From CAWHNT01 sp963830775 (GTDB taxonomy: Bacteria; Pseudomonadota; Alphaproteobacteria; Geminicoccales; Geminicoccaceae), in assembly GCA_963830775.1 (NCBI GenBank), contig CAWHNT010000056.1:71431-135430 (forward strand): 64,000 nucleotides of DNA. The letters are read 5' to 3'. The notes below the pieces were generated by a model. That model saw only the letters and a list, made by a program, of their open reading frames with translations, was not told the DNA's origin and did not search any database. A program made the translations under genes and the position numbers. This document shows, piece after piece, positions 36,398 to 46,997 of the stretch (position 1 is the stretch's first letter; every line of letters begins with the position of its first letter).

Positions 36398-37940
36398 TTG
36401 ATCCCCCTCCTGCGCTTGGCCGGCATCACCAAGCGCTTCGGTGCGCTCACTGCCAACGACGCCATCGACTTGGCACTGGGCCAGGGCGAGATCGTGGGCC
36501 TGCTGGGCGAGAACGGTGCCGGCAAGACCACACTGATGAGCATCCTCTTCGGCCACTATCTGGCCGACGAGGGGACGATCGAGGTCGCCGGCAGCGATGG
36601 CGTGCTGCGGCCGCTGCCGCCGGGCTCGCCCAAGGCGGCGCTGGCAGCCGGGATCGGGATGGTCCACCAGCACTTCACGCTGGCGGACAACCTCTCCGGG
36701 CTCGACAACATCGTCCTCGGCACCCGGCCCCTGCTCAGCCTGAGCCAGAAGCGCCGTGCCGCCCGGCGCAAGCTGCGCGGCCTGATGGGCCGCTCCGGAC
36801 TCGACGTCGACCTCGACCGGCCGGTGCGCAGCCTTTCGGTCGGCGAGCGGCAGCGGGTCGAGATCCTGAAGGTGCTCTACCGCGACGCCCGCATCCTGAT
36901 CCTGGACGAGCCCACGGCCGTGCTCGCCCCGCCCGAGGTCGAGGAGCTGTTCCGCATCCTGCGGGGCCTGGCCGAGCGCGGCATGGGCCTGATCTTCATC
37001 GCCCACAAGCTGGCCGAGGTCCTGGCCTTGAGCCACCGCATCGTGGTCCTGCGCGGCGGCAGGCGGGTGGCCGACCTGCCGGTCGCCGAGGCCGACCGGG
37101 GGCGCCTGGCCGAGCTGATGGTGGGCCGCCCGGTGCCGCCCACCATCCGCGAGCCGCTGGCCGCCGGCCGGCCGGTTCTGGAGCTGGCGGAGGTGGAGGT
37201 CGACGACGCCCGCGGCCGTCCGCTCCTGCGCAAGGCGACGCTCACCGCGCACGCGCACGAGATCGTCGGCATCGCCGGGGTCGCCGGCAACGGGCAGGCC
37301 GGTCTCGCCGGTATGCTCTCCGGCCTGCGCCGGCCACGGGCAGGCATGGTGCGCCTGGCTGGCCGCGATGCAGGCCGATGGGACGCCGCCACCTTCGCCG
37401 CCGAAGGCGTGGCCCGCATCCCGGAGGACCGCCACCGCCACGGCGTCGTCGGCGAGATGAGCCTGTGGGAGAACCTCATCCTCGCCGACCGCCATGACCC
37501 GGCCGTGCAGCGCCTGGGCTGGCTGCACCGCGGCGTCGCAAGGCGAGCGGACCCGGGAGGTGATGCAGGCCTACGACGTGCGTGCCCCTGGCCCCGAGAC
37601 GCGCATCCGCCTCCTCTCCGGCGGCAACATGCAGAAGTTCATCCTCGGTCGCGAGCTGGAGCGCGAGCCCTCCTTCATCCTGGCCGACCAGCCGACCCGC
37701 GGGCTCGACGTGGGTGCGATCGCCGAGGTCCATCGGCGGCTGCTGGCGGCGCGGGCCCGTGGTGCCGCCATCCTGCTGATCTCGGAGGATCTCGACGAGC
37801 TGCTGACGCTCTCCGACCGGATCGCCGTCCTCCATCGCGGCCAGCTCAGCCCGGCGCGCCCGACCGAGCAGCTCACCGTTCAGGCCCTGGGCCTGATGAT
37901 GGCCGGGCACGGGTCCGCGGAGCACGCTCATGCGGCTTGA
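36398..37940 (+). CDS. Sugar/nucleoside-type ABC ATPase with two ABC modules, frameshifted
   Basis: TTG start at 36398. First module: Walker A GENGAGKTT, signature LSVGERQRVEILKVL, Walker B ILILDEPTAVLAP. The second module has a degenerate Walker A (GVAGNGQAG), then ARIPEDRHRHGVVGEMSLWEN. The frame breaks near 37540, resuming as TREVMQAYDVRAPGPETRIR, then LSGGNMQKFILGRELER and ADQPTRGLDVGA. About 513 residues corrected. Architecture matches YufO/BmpC-type ATPases. The 3' end overlaps the next gene by 11 bases. Confidence 0.9.
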
Positions 37941-38978
37941 GCCGCGGGCTCAGGTGCCGCTGGCGCTGAGCATCGCGGCCCCGGTCTCGGCCATCGTCCT
38001 GGCGCTCGTCCTCTCGGCCCTCCCGCTCGCCTGGGCCGGTGCGCCTGTGCTCGCGGCCTACGCCCGGCTCGTGCAGGGTGCGGCGGCTCCGTCTTCGCGC
38101 TGACCGAGACCCTGGCCCGCGCCACGCCCCTGATCCTGACCGGCCTTGCCGCCGCCGTCGCCTTCCGGGCCAAGCTCTGGAACATCGGCGGCGAAGGCCA
38201 GCTCTATGCCGGGGCGCTGGCCGCCACCGTCCTGGGCAGCGGCATCGTCGCCCTGCCGGCACCGCTCACCCTGCCGGCCGTGCTCATGGGCGGTGCCGCC
38301 GCCGGTGCGGTGCTGCTGCTGGTGCCCACGCTCCTCAAGGTCCGCCTCGGCGTCGACGAGGTGGTCACGACCCTCCTCCTCAACTTCGTCGTGCTGCTCT
38401 TCGTCCAGATGATGCTGGAAGGCCCGCTCAAGGACCCGATGGGCATGGGCTGGCCGCAGTCGCCGCCGGTGCTGCCCGAGGCCGAGCTGCCGAAGCTGGT
38501 GGCACGCACGCGCCTGCATCTGGGGCTGGTCCTTGCGCTCCTGGCCGCCATCCTGGCCTGGCTCTACACCACCCGGATGGTGGGCGGCTTCGAGGCCCGC
38601 GCGGTCGGCGCCAACATCGACGCCGCGCGCTACGCCGGCATGCCGGTGGCACGCATCTTCATCCGCACGGCCATCCTCTCAGGTGCCCTGGCCGGCCTTG
38701 CCGGTGCCTGCGAGGTGGCCGGCCTCAAGGGCTACCTGACCCGCGATCTCGCCCCCGGCTACGGCTATGCCGGCATCGTCGTGGCCATGCTGGCGCAGCT
38801 CAACCCGCTCGGCTGCGTACTGGCGGCCCTCTTCGTCGCTGGCGTTTTCGTCGGTGCCGACAGCATGAGCCGGGCGCTGGGCGTGTCCAGCTATCTCGCC
38901 AACCTGATCGTCGCCACGGCCCTCCTCACCATGCTGCTGGCCGGGCTCGTCACCCACTACCGCGTGCGCCGGGGCTGA
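37930..38978 (+). CDS. Nucleoside-type ABC permease 1 (YufP/BmpB-like), frameshifted
   Basis: ATG at 37930, inside the end of the ATPase gene. The N-terminus (LALSIAAPVSAIVLALVLSA) is membrane-inserted. Near 38085 one base is missing and homology resumes as GGSVFALTETLARATPLILTGLAAAVAF (quoted in part: LTETLARATPLILTG), then KLWNIGGEGQLYAGA and GVDEVVTTLLLNFV, both family signatures. Corrected length about 350. Inner-membrane subunit. Confidence 0.9.
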
Positions 38979-38983
38979 CGGGC

Positions 38984-39931
38984 GTGGAGGGCATCCTCGA
39001 CATCCTCGTCTCGGCCGCCTTCTGGGCCGCCGCCATCCGCATCGCGACCCCGCTCCTCCTGGGCACGCTGGGCGAGCTGATCTGCGAGCGGGCCGGCGTG
39101 CTCAATCTCGGCATCGAGGGGATCATGACCGCCGGTGCAATGACCGGCTGGATGGCCGTCTATCAGGGTGCCGACCTGTGGACCGGCGTCGCCGTCGCAG
39201 CCGGCGTCGGCATGGCCTTCGGCCTGATCCACGCCCTCCTGACCGTGCCGCTCGGCCTCTCCCAGCACGTCACCGGGATCGGCATCACCCTGCTCGCGAC
39301 CTCGCTCTCCTACTTCACCTACCGCATGGTCCTGCCCGAGGCCACGAGCCCGCCGCGCATCGCCCCCTTCGAGCCGCTGATCATCCCCGTCCTCTCGGAC
39401 CTGCCCTTCGTCGGCGAGGCCCTCTTCCGCCAGACGGCCCTCACCTGGCTTGCGATCGCTCTTGTGCTCCTGGTCGCCTTGCTCCTCAACAAGACGCCCT
39501 TGGGCCTGGCCGTCCGTGCGGTCGGCGAGAGCCCGGCCGCCGCCGAATCGCAGGGCATCAACGTCTACGCCGTCCGCATCGGTGCGGTGATGGCCGGCAG
39601 CGCCCTCATGGCGATCGGCGGCGCCTTCCTCACCATGTCCGCGTTCAACGCCTTCTTCTTCGAGATGATCGCCGGCCGGGGCTGGATCTGCATCGCCCTC
39701 GTCGTCTTCGCCTCCTGGCGCCCCGGCAAGGCGCTCCTGGGCGCCCTCCTCTTCGGCGCCTTCGACGCCTTCCAGGTCCGCCTGCAGCAGGAAGCGATCA
39801 GCGTTGGCGTCCCCTATCAGGTTTTCCTGATGCTCCCCTACCTGCTCTCGATCGCCGCCCTCATCGCGGTCTCCCGCAGCGCCGCCTACCCGCAGGCGCT
39901 GATGGTCCCCTACCGCAAGGGCGAGCGCTGA
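38984..39931 (+). CDS. Nucleoside-type ABC permease 2 (YufQ/BmpD-like)
   Basis: 315 residues from the GTG at 38984. Family signatures: GELICERAGVLNLGIEGIM, LSQHVTGIGITLLATSLSY, RAVGESPAAAESQGINVYAV, GGAFLTMSAFNAFFFEMIAG. Inner-membrane partner of permease 1. It starts 5 bases after that gene. Its end overlaps the convergent DUF2238 gene by 22 bases. Confidence 0.93.
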   Translation: MEGILDILVSAAFWAAAIRIATPLLLGTLGELICERAGVLNLGIEGIMTAGAMTGWMAVYQGADLWTGVAVAAGVGMAFGLIHALLTVPLGLSQHVTGIGITLLATSLSYFTYRMVLPEATSPPRIAPFEPLIIPVLSDLPFVGEALFRQTALTWLAIALVLLVALLLNKTPLGLAVRAVGESPAAAESQGINVYAVRIGAVMAGSALMAIGGAFLTMSAFNAFFFEMIAGRGWICIALVVFASWRPGKALLGALLFGAFDAFQVRLQQEAISVGVPYQVFLMLPYLLSIAALIAVSRSAAYPQALMVPYRKGER

Positions 39932-40614
39932 CCGAGCACGAGGCCGACCTCGCGTTGCCTCGTGACCGTGGAGCCGATCACGGCCGGAAGCCTGCCCCGC
40001 TCCAGCCAGGCCGCCGCGATCATGGCGAGAGCAGCGCCCGCGGCCGCGAGCGCCATGTCCTTCTGCGCGTCCCAGACGTCGCCCTGGGCGCCGACGAAGG
40101 CGGCACCCTGCTCGTCACCGAAGGCCGCACTCGCCAGCCACTCGACCATCTCGTAGCCGGAGGAGGCCGCCATCGAGAGTGCCACCGGCAGGACGTAGCT
40201 CCAGTTCCGGTGCAAAGGTGTGGTCCGCAGCAGCACCTCGCGGATCGGCTGGGTGAGCAGGAGGCCGAAGGCCAAATGTATCAGCCGGTCGAAATGGTTG
40301 CGCTCGATGCCGAGCTGCTCCCTCAGGGAAAGCCCGGTCAGGGTGTGCAGCCAGGCGTCGTAGGGCACGTGCGAGTAGGTGTAATGGGCGCCGACCTCAT
40401 GGACGCAGAGGAAGACGAACAGCATGGACCAGGATGCGCGCGAGAAGGTGAGCTCGCGGCGATAAAAGCCGAGCAGCCCTGCGAGGATCAGCACGAGCAG
40501 GTTCTCAAGCGCCCAGATCAACGGGTCCACCGGGCCGATCGCAGACACGAGCAGCACGGCGAGGAAGATCAGACCCAGAGCCTGCGGAAATGCCCGATCG
40601 GCGGGCTGCAGCAT
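39910..40614 (-). CDS. DUF2238/YjdF-type inner-membrane protein
   Basis: 234 residues from the ATG at 40614, with GGAGG 7 bases upstream; a TTG at 40653 is less likely. About six membrane segments. Family-like motifs: VHEVGAHYTYSHVPYD, LTGLSLREQLGIERNHFDRL, GFLLTQPIREVLL-type loop (FGLLLTQPIREVLL), and GYEMVEWLASAAFGDEQG, with GDVWDAQKDM near the end. Function unknown. Confidence 0.87.
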   Translation of the reverse strand: MLQPADRAFPQALGLIFLAVLLVSAIGPVDPLIWALENLLVLILAGLLGFYRRELTFSRASWSMLFVFLCVHEVGAHYTYSHVPYDAWLHTLTGLSLREQLGIERNHFDRLIHLAFGLLLTQPIREVLLRTTPLHRNWSYVLPVALSMAASSGYEMVEWLASAAFGDEQGAAFVGAQGDVWDAQKDMALAAAGAALAMIAAAWLERGRLPAVIGSTVTRQREVGLVLGQRSPLR

Positions 40615-40789
40615 GTGCCAACCTCCGTGACCTGCTGCAAGAACGTCCGACAACGGCTCGCGGGGCCAGCTGGTCGCGAAGGGTTACGCTGGCCCGAGCA
40701 GAGGCGGATCAAACGCGGGGAGGTTGACTGCGCAGAAGGATGCCCCGCCAGCGGGTCGGGCTCGCCGCAGGGCAGGCGCGAGCTCCGTA

Positions 40790-41700
40790 TCAGGCCGCCT
40801 TCGGCAGCACCTGCTCCAGCGGCGGGGTGCGCTCCAGCACCTCGAACGCGTCGTGGCGGACGTGGTTCTCGCGCATGTGCTCCTTGAGGAGGTCCTGATC
40901 GACGAAGCCCTTCTGCACGGCTTCCTTCAGGAGCGAGAAGAAGAGCTGCTCCTGGCGCTGGTCGGGGTGGGCCTTGTACTTGCCGAGCAGGGCGTAGCTC
41001 GCCGAACAGCTTGCGACGCAGGCGCATCAGCAGCATCACCGGATTGTACGGGTTGTTCTCCGCCGGCACGAAGTCGACCAGGCAGACCCGCCTTCCAGGG
41101 CTGCGTCTTGCGCCTGGTGTTGTGGATCATCTTGGTCTTGCCGGTCAGCTTGTCGAAGTCGTTCCACTCGGGTTCGATCAGGCCGATGGTGGTCGGGTTC
41201 TCGTAGCCGAGATTCATCCAGATCTTGTACTCGCGCTTCTTGGTGAACAGCGCGTCGAAGTCCTCGGCGATGCTCCAGTGCTTCAGCTTGGCGCAGTCGA
41301 GCAGCATCACCGAGGAGGCGAAGTGCGGGGGCGTGCCGCGCGTGCGGCACATCACGGCCTTGCCCTGCATGTCGCGGGAGAGGAGCTCCCAGACGTCGCC
41401 GACGGCGAACACGTCGGGATCGACCACGACCGCCTTGCCCTCGTAGCCCATCAGCTCTGGAGGCATGAAGCGCAAGGGCGTGAAGGACTGCAGGTCCTCG
41501 TTCAGCCAGACGCGGCTGTCGCCGTCCCGGGCATACTCACGGCCCTCGTACTGGCCGAAGATGTCCATATGGTCCTTGAGCTCGATCAGCTTGACGTCGA
41601 AGGCGTCGGGCGTCCTCGAGTTGCGCCGCATCGAGTAGGCCGAGACCAGGGCCCCGATCTGCTGCTTGTGGTTGGTGTGGATGAAGACGCAGGGCTTCAT
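40790..41700 (-). CDS. GT8-like glycosyltransferase, two frame breaks
   Basis: ATG at 41700 with GGAGAGG upstream. It begins MKPCVFIHTNHKQQIGALVS; the DxD-type metal/sugar-nucleotide motif is in AVVVDPDVFAVGDVW, followed by SSVMLLDCAKLKHW and IEPEWNDFDKLTGKTKMIHN. Frame breaks near 41082 (resumes VDFVPAENNPYNPVMLLMRL) and 40997 (resumes YALLGKYKAHPDQRQEQLFF), ending EQVLPKAA with a TGA at 40790. Corrected length about 303. Followed upstream in the same direction by a sulfotransferase and an ELM1-family gene: probably surface-glycan genes. Confidence 0.75.
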
Positions 41701-41769
41701 GGCGAGGCCTCTCCAGCTCAAGGCGAGCGTTGATCTAGCACGGCCGCCATGGTGCGGCCATGGAGGGGC

Positions 41770-42714
41770 TCAGGCGTTGATGGCGGCCGGGGTCGGCTGC
41801 TGCTCGTGGGCGAGGTAGCCGAAGCCCGGCAGGAGGCGCTCCTCGACCATGCGGTCGATGGCGGTCACCTCGTGATCCTCGAAATAGTCGCGGTAGCCGC
41901 CAACCTTGGCACGGCGCACCTTGAAGGAATTGGGGTTTTCCTTGTCCTTGGCGCGCATGCGGCTGCCGGCGAGCCAGAACACCTTGCCCTCCTCCAGCTT
42001 GCGCATGTTCTCCACGCTGGCGAAGGACACGCAGTCGGCAAGCTCGGCCGCCGTCGGCTCCTGGCCCATGAAGCGCAACGCCCGGCCGAGCTCGCCCGCG
42101 GTGTCGGCGCGCAGGTCCTCGTAGCGCAGCACCAGCATCTCCTTGATGCTGGAGAGCTCCTTGGTCCAGGCGTTCATGAACTCGATCACCTTCGGCAGGC
42201 CCGCCTCCTCGTCCATCACGAACTGGTAGACGCCGACCTCGGCTCCGTGCTCCGGATACTTGTTCAGGCCCTTCTTGTGCGGCCGCATCCGGAACTTCCA
42301 CTGGAAGTACTGCGAGACCGCCACATCGGCCGGATGCCGCACCAGGAGGATCGTCCGCCGGTCGTAGAAGTCGCGGCGGTTGTCGAGGTTGCCGGTATAG
42401 TCGCGCAGGTAGTTGTCGTGGGTGAAGAAGATCCGCGGGATGCCGGCGTTCTTGCGGCTCAGATTGTCGAAGCCGATCAGAGCCGAGGGGGCGAGCCCGA
42501 AGCGGAGCTGGAAGAAGCGGGACATCAGCACCCGCACCCAGGTGCGGCCGGACTTGCCGAAGGAGACCACGACACAGTCGGCAAGCCTGAGCTTGCGCAG
42601 CTCCTCGCGGCCGCGCTGGCGGCGCTCGATGGCCCGGCGCCGCTCGGGCGGCATCCAGAAGGTGGCCAGCAGCACAAGCTCGCGCGTGAGCCGCTTCCAG
42701 AGATAGTAGAACAT
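41770..42714 (-). CDS. PAPS-dependent sulfotransferase
   Basis: 314 residues from the ATG at 42714. 5'-phosphosulfate loop SFGKSGRTWVRVLMSRF (about 51-67) and 3'-phosphate motif LLVRHPADVAVSQYF (about 123-137), with KEMLVLRYEDLRAD later. Transfers sulfate from PAPS to a hydroxyl or amine, likely on a glycan or lipid. The acceptor is unknown. It sits between the GT8-like gene and the ELM1-family gene, all on the same strand. Confidence 0.9.
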   Translation of the reverse strand: MFYYLWKRLTRELVLLATFWMPPERRRAIERRQRGREELRKLRLADCVVVSFGKSGRTWVRVLMSRFFQLRFGLAPSALIGFDNLSRKNAGIPRIFFTHDNYLRDYTGNLDNRRDFYDRRTILLVRHPADVAVSQYFQWKFRMRPHKKGLNKYPEHGAEVGVYQFVMDEEAGLPKVIEFMNAWTKELSSIKEMLVLRYEDLRADTAGELGRALRFMGQEPTAAELADCVSFASVENMRKLEEGKVFWLAGSRMRAKDKENPNSFKVRRAKVGGYRDYFEDHEVTAIDRMVEERLLPGFGYLAHEQQPTPAAINA

Positions 42715-42751
42715 GTGTCGGGCTCGCGTGCGAAGGAAGGCTCGACCTATA

Positions 42752-43919
42752 TCAATCGGGTCCCGAAGCGGCAACGCCAACCCTGTCCCCGCTGCGACCG
42801 CGGGCCGCGGTGCCGGCCACGAGGGCACGAATCCGCGTGGCCACGGGGGCCAGTTCCTCGTTCAGGCCGGTGGATGGTGGCCGGAAGGGCTCACCCAGCG
42901 GCACGGCCAGGCCGCGCCGATAGAGCAGGCGGTGCACGGCACCCAGATCGCGCGGGTAGCCTATCCCCAGCCGGTGGGCGGCATGCAGGAGGCGCCCGAC
43001 CGGCCCGTCCGCGCGCTGCTCGTCGCCCAGCGTGCGGGCCAGCGCGGCGCGCCCACGGCTCCAGGGGTCGCCGGCGACGGGCAGGGGGAAGATGGCCAGC
43101 GGGCGGCCGAGGCTGGCCACCTCGACCAGCATCGAGATGCTGTCGCCGGTGACGACGAACCGGTCGGCCAGGCCCAGCAGCCCCTGGTAAGGGTTGTCGC
43201 TCGCGTCCGGCGACCAGCGATAGAGGATGGCACCGCGGGGCAGGCCGGCACCGAGCGCCGCCACCACCTCGGGCCGCGTGCGCCGGCTGGTCGTGACGTA
43301 GAGCGTGCCGCCTTCGCGATGCTCGAGCGTCTGCAGCCTGTCTAGGAGGTCCTGGGCGACCCGGCCGTCGAACCGGAATGGCCGGGTCTCGCCGCCGACC
43401 AGGACGGCAGTCAGGGGGCGGGGCAGCGGATCCAGCCGGGTGCGCCATTTCTCGGCCGCTGTGTCGACCGCGGCGCGGTCCGGCCGCATCAGGGGCAAAG
43501 CGAGATGGACGACATTCCCCCGCGGAGGCACCTGGAATTGGCCCGGGACCACGACCAGGGCGAAGCGCTCGATCCAGCGCCGCGGCCGGCCGATCAGGAC
43601 GAGCTTCGTCCGCCCGCCCGACTGCTCGCCTACCCACAAGGCCGCCATCGCCGGCCGTCGCCCGATCGTGATCAGGAGGTCGGGCCAGGGCGGCTCGAGC
43701 GGGGCCGAGCGGGCCGGGATCGAGGTGATGCAGCCCCGGCACGAAGCGCGGCTTGCCCAGTACCCACTGGGGCTTGGGGAAGACCTGCCGGACCTCGTAG
43801 GGCCAGCCCAGCGCGTCGGCCAGCGACTTGGCCTGCGCGTTGTCGCCGAGCTTGTCGCCGATCAGAAGCCAGACTAGAGGCATCGCCGCCTTGACCGGCG
43901 AAGATGTCACTGCCGACAT
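42752..43919 (-). CDS. ELM1-family (DUF1022) GT-B-like protein, frameshifted
   Basis: Begins at the ATG at 43919 (or 43883, MPLVWLLIGDKLGDNAQAKS). The frame breaks near 43722, with homology resuming as APLEPPWPDLLITIGRRPAM, then LVLIGRPRRWIERFALVVVP, LPRPLTAVLVGGETRPFRF and DRFVVTGDSISMLVEV. This family, related to plant mitochondrial fission ELM1, is widespread in alphaproteobacteria and has a glycosyltransferase-like fold. Its role is unclear. About 388 residues corrected. Confidence 0.87.
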
Positions 43920-44023
43920 AGGCGAAACCAGGATATCACAGCCGGCCCATCGAAAAGCGTCGCCGTGTCATCGCAGCTTGCCATGGTGCCGTATAGTTCG
44001 GAGGATCGGCTGGTGAGGTTGGG

Positions 44024-45337
44024 ATGACTACGATCGAGGGGGCCAGACCGCTGACCCCGCCCACGCGCGACCCTGCGCTGGCGGTCGAGGTCATGGCGTG
44101 CCACGAATGTGGGCTGCTGCACTGGCTGCCGCCGATGCGCGAGCAGCAGGTCGCCGCATGCACCGCCTGTGGCGCCACCCTCGGGCAGCGTGTCCACCGC
44201 GGGATTGATCGTGCGCTTGCCTGCTATATGGGCGCTCTGGTGCTGTTCTACGTCGCCAACGCCTACCCGATCATGAGCATGACGATCGAGGGGCGCACGC
44301 AATCGACCACGATCATCGCCGGCTCGCAGGCGCTGTGGGACGCGGGAATTCCGGCCCTCTCCATGGTCGTGCTGCTGGCGGGGACGCTCCTGCCGCTGTT
44401 CAAGATCCTGGGCAACCTCTATGTCCTCGCCCCCCTGCGGCTGAACCGGAGCCCCGCCGGCCTGGGCGCCGTCTTCCGGCTGATCATGCGCATCCAGCCC
44501 TGGGCGATGATGGAGGTCTACCTTCTGGGCCTGATCGTGGCCTACGTGAAGCTGGGCGACCTCGCCGACCTCCATCTCGGCATTGCCGCCGTCGCCTTCG
44601 TGGTCCTCATCCTGGTGATGATCGCGGGCGACGCCAATCTTGAGGCCCAGGAGGTATGGGGCCGGATTGCGCCACAGGCCGGACCCGAGGTGCTGCGGCC
44701 GAGGCCAGGAACGACGCTCATCGGCTGTCACACCTGCAACCAGCTCCTGCGGCTGCCTTCGGAGGAGGCCGAGCACGGCCACTGCCCGCGCTGCGGGGCC
44801 CATCTGCACCGCCGCAAGCCCGACAGCCTGGCACGCGCCTGGGCGCTCATGATCGCCGCCGTCATCCTCTACATTCCGGCCAATCTGTACCCGGTCATGA
44901 CCGTGATCTATCTGGGCCAGGGCGACCCCAGCACCATCATGGGCGGCGTCATCATGCTCCTGCACGAGGGCATGGTCCCGGTGGCCCTTCTCGTCTTCTT
45001 CGCCAGCGTCGTGGTACCGGTGCTGAAGATCGCCGGCCTCGCCTTTCTCCTGGTCAGCGTGCAGAAGCGCTCGACCTGGCGCCCGCGCCAGCGCACCGTG
45101 CTCTACCGGGTCATCGAGGGCGTCGGCCGCTGGTCGATGGTGGACGTGTTCATGATCGCCATCCTCACCGCCCTTGTGAAGCTGGGGGCCCTGGCCTCGA
45201 TCGAGCCTGGCCATGGTGCCGTGGCCTTCTCGGGGGTCGTCATCCTGACGATGGTGGCGGCGATGTCGTTCGATCCAAAGCTGATCTGGGACGTGATCGA
45301 TGAGCGAAGTGGCGGCCAGGCCCAGGCCCGCGCCTGA
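44024..45337 (+). CDS. pqiA: PqiA, intermembrane transport membrane protein
   Basis: 437 residues, duplicated organisation. Each half has a zinc ribbon (CHECG/CTACG near 26-50; CHTCN/CPRCG near 238-260) followed by four membrane segments (FYVANAYPIMSM; YIPANLYPVMTV). PqiA works with MCE protein PqiB and lipoprotein PqiC to move lipids or similar molecules across the envelope. It overlaps pqiB by 38 bases. Confidence 0.93.
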   Translation: MTTIEGARPLTPPTRDPALAVEVMACHECGLLHWLPPMREQQVAACTACGATLGQRVHRGIDRALACYMGALVLFYVANAYPIMSMTIEGRTQSTTIIAGSQALWDAGIPALSMVVLLAGTLLPLFKILGNLYVLAPLRLNRSPAGLGAVFRLIMRIQPWAMMEVYLLGLIVAYVKLGDLADLHLGIAAVAFVVLILVMIAGDANLEAQEVWGRIAPQAGPEVLRPRPGTTLIGCHTCNQLLRLPSEEAEHGHCPRCGAHLHRRKPDSLARAWALMIAAVILYIPANLYPVMTVIYLGQGDPSTIMGGVIMLLHEGMVPVALLVFFASVVVPVLKIAGLAFLLVSVQKRSTWRPRQRTVLYRVIEGVGRWSMVDVFMIAILTALVKLGALASIEPGHGAVAFSGVVILTMVAAMSFDPKLIWDVIDERSGGQAQARA

Positions 45338-46997
45338 GGCGGCCTCACCACCGCCGGCAGCGGCGGTCAAGAAGAAGCGCGGGATCTCGCTCGTCTGGCT
45401 GGTCCCGATCGTGGCCGGTGCCATCGCCGCCTGGCTCGCCTGGACCAGCTACGCCAATCAGGGCCCGAGGGTCAGGCTCACCTTCGAGAGCGCCGAGGGT
45501 CTCGAGGCCGGCAAGACCAAGGTCAAGTACCGTGACGTCGATGTCGGCACGGTCGAGAGCATCAGCATCAGCAGCGATCTCGCCCACATCATCGTCAACG
45601 TCGAGATGGTGCAGGGGGCGACACCCTACCTGACCACCAACACGCGCTTCTGGATCGTGCGGCCCCGGATCGGCACCGGCGGCGTGTCCGGCCTGGGGAC
45701 CCTGGTCTCCGGCGCCTATATCGAGATCGATCCGGGTCAGGGGGGTGATTCGAAGCGCGACTTCGCGGGCCTCGAGGAGCCCCCGGAGATCCGCTCGAAC
45801 GTGCCCGGCCGTTCGTTCGTCCTGCGCGCGGACAGCCTGGGCTCGGTCGCCCGCGGGGCGCCGATCTTTTATCGCGGGATCGATGTCGGGCAAGTGCTGG
45901 GCTACGAGCTGGCGACCCAGAACCGCGACGCGCTCACCATCAACGTCTTCGTGCGTGCGCCCTACGACACGCTGGTCCACGCGCAGACCCGATTCTGGAA
46001 CGCCAGCGGCATCAGCGTCTCCACCGATGGCGGCGGCGTCAGCTTGAAGCTGGCCTCACTGCAGTCGCTGCTGATCGGCGGGATCGAGTTCGAGACACCG
46101 GCCGCCTTTGTCGATGGCGAGGCCGCGCCTGTCGGCACCGAGTTCGTCCTGTTCGAGGATGCGGCCGCGGCCACCGATGCGGGCTATACCCGGCGCGAGC
46201 CGGTGATGGTCGAGTTCGCGAGCTCGACCCGCGGGCTGAGGCCGGGTGCCCCGGTCGAGATCCGCGGCATCCGCGTGGGCTCCGTGCGCGACGTCCGCCT
46301 CGCGGTCGAGGGCCAGACGCTGCTGACCCAGGTGGCGATCGATCTCGAGCGGGAGCGGGTCCAGGCGGTCGACGCCCGCACCGGCGAGCCGCGCGAGACG
46401 CTGCCCATGGAGGGTCTGATCGAGCGCGGCCTCCAGGCCCAGCTCAAGACCGGAAGCCTGCTGACAGGCGACCTGTTCATCGATCTCGACTTCAGCCGTG
46501 AGACCGCCGGCAGCCCGACCCGCCAGGTGGGCGGGGTGCCGCTGATCCCTTCGGCCCCGACCCAGCTCGAGACCATCCAGGCCTCGGCCTCGGCCTTCCT
46601 GGAGAAGATCGCCGCGCTGCCTCTGCCCGAGCTGGTGCAGAGCCTCACCAGCACCGCCAAAGGGCTGGAAGCGCTGGTCGGTACGCCGGAGACGAAGGAC
46701 GCCGTCGCCAACCTGAGCATGACGCTGGCCTCGCTGCGGGTCACGCTCGATGCCGTGAACCAGCAGGCCGGGCCGCTCGTCGGCAGCCTCAAGGCCACCT
46801 CCGACGCGGCCGCGGCAGCACTGCGCCAGGCACAAGGCACCTTCGCCTCGCTGGGGCCGAACTCGCCGCTCGGCAACGATCTGCGCGGGCTCGTCTCACA
46901 GCTCGACGATGCCGCCCGCTCGATCCGCGTGCTGGCAGACTATCTCGAGCGCCATCCGGAGGCGCTCGTCCGGGGCAAGCAGGGAGGCTACCAGTGA
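45300..46997 (+). CDS. pqiB: PqiB, triple MCE-domain protein
   Basis: 565 residues. One N-terminal membrane anchor (ISLVWLVPIVAGAIAAWLAW), then three MCE/MlaD domains beginning VRLTFESAEGLEAGKTKVKY, SFVLRADSLGSVARGAPIFY and VMVEFASSTRGLRPGAPVEI, followed by a helical C-terminus. E. coli PqiB forms a syringe-like hexamer bridging the periplasm; the same is expected here. Its stop overlaps pqiC. Confidence 0.94.
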   Translation: MSEVAARPRPAPEAASPPPAAAVKKKRGISLVWLVPIVAGAIAAWLAWTSYANQGPRVRLTFESAEGLEAGKTKVKYRDVDVGTVESISISSDLAHIIVNVEMVQGATPYLTTNTRFWIVRPRIGTGGVSGLGTLVSGAYIEIDPGQGGDSKRDFAGLEEPPEIRSNVPGRSFVLRADSLGSVARGAPIFYRGIDVGQVLGYELATQNRDALTINVFVRAPYDTLVHAQTRFWNASGISVSTDGGGVSLKLASLQSLLIGGIEFETPAAFVDGEAAPVGTEFVLFEDAAAATDAGYTRREPVMVEFASSTRGLRPGAPVEIRGIRVGSVRDVRLAVEGQTLLTQVAIDLERERVQAVDARTGEPRETLPMEGLIERGLQAQLKTGSLLTGDLFIDLDFSRETAGSPTRQVGGVPLIPSAPTQLETIQASASAFLEKIAALPLPELVQSLTSTAKGLEALVGTPETKDAVANLSMTLASLRVTLDAVNQQAGPLVGSLKATSDAAAAALRQAQGTFASLGPNSPLGNDLRGLVSQLDDAARSIRVLADYLERHPEALVRGKQGGYQ

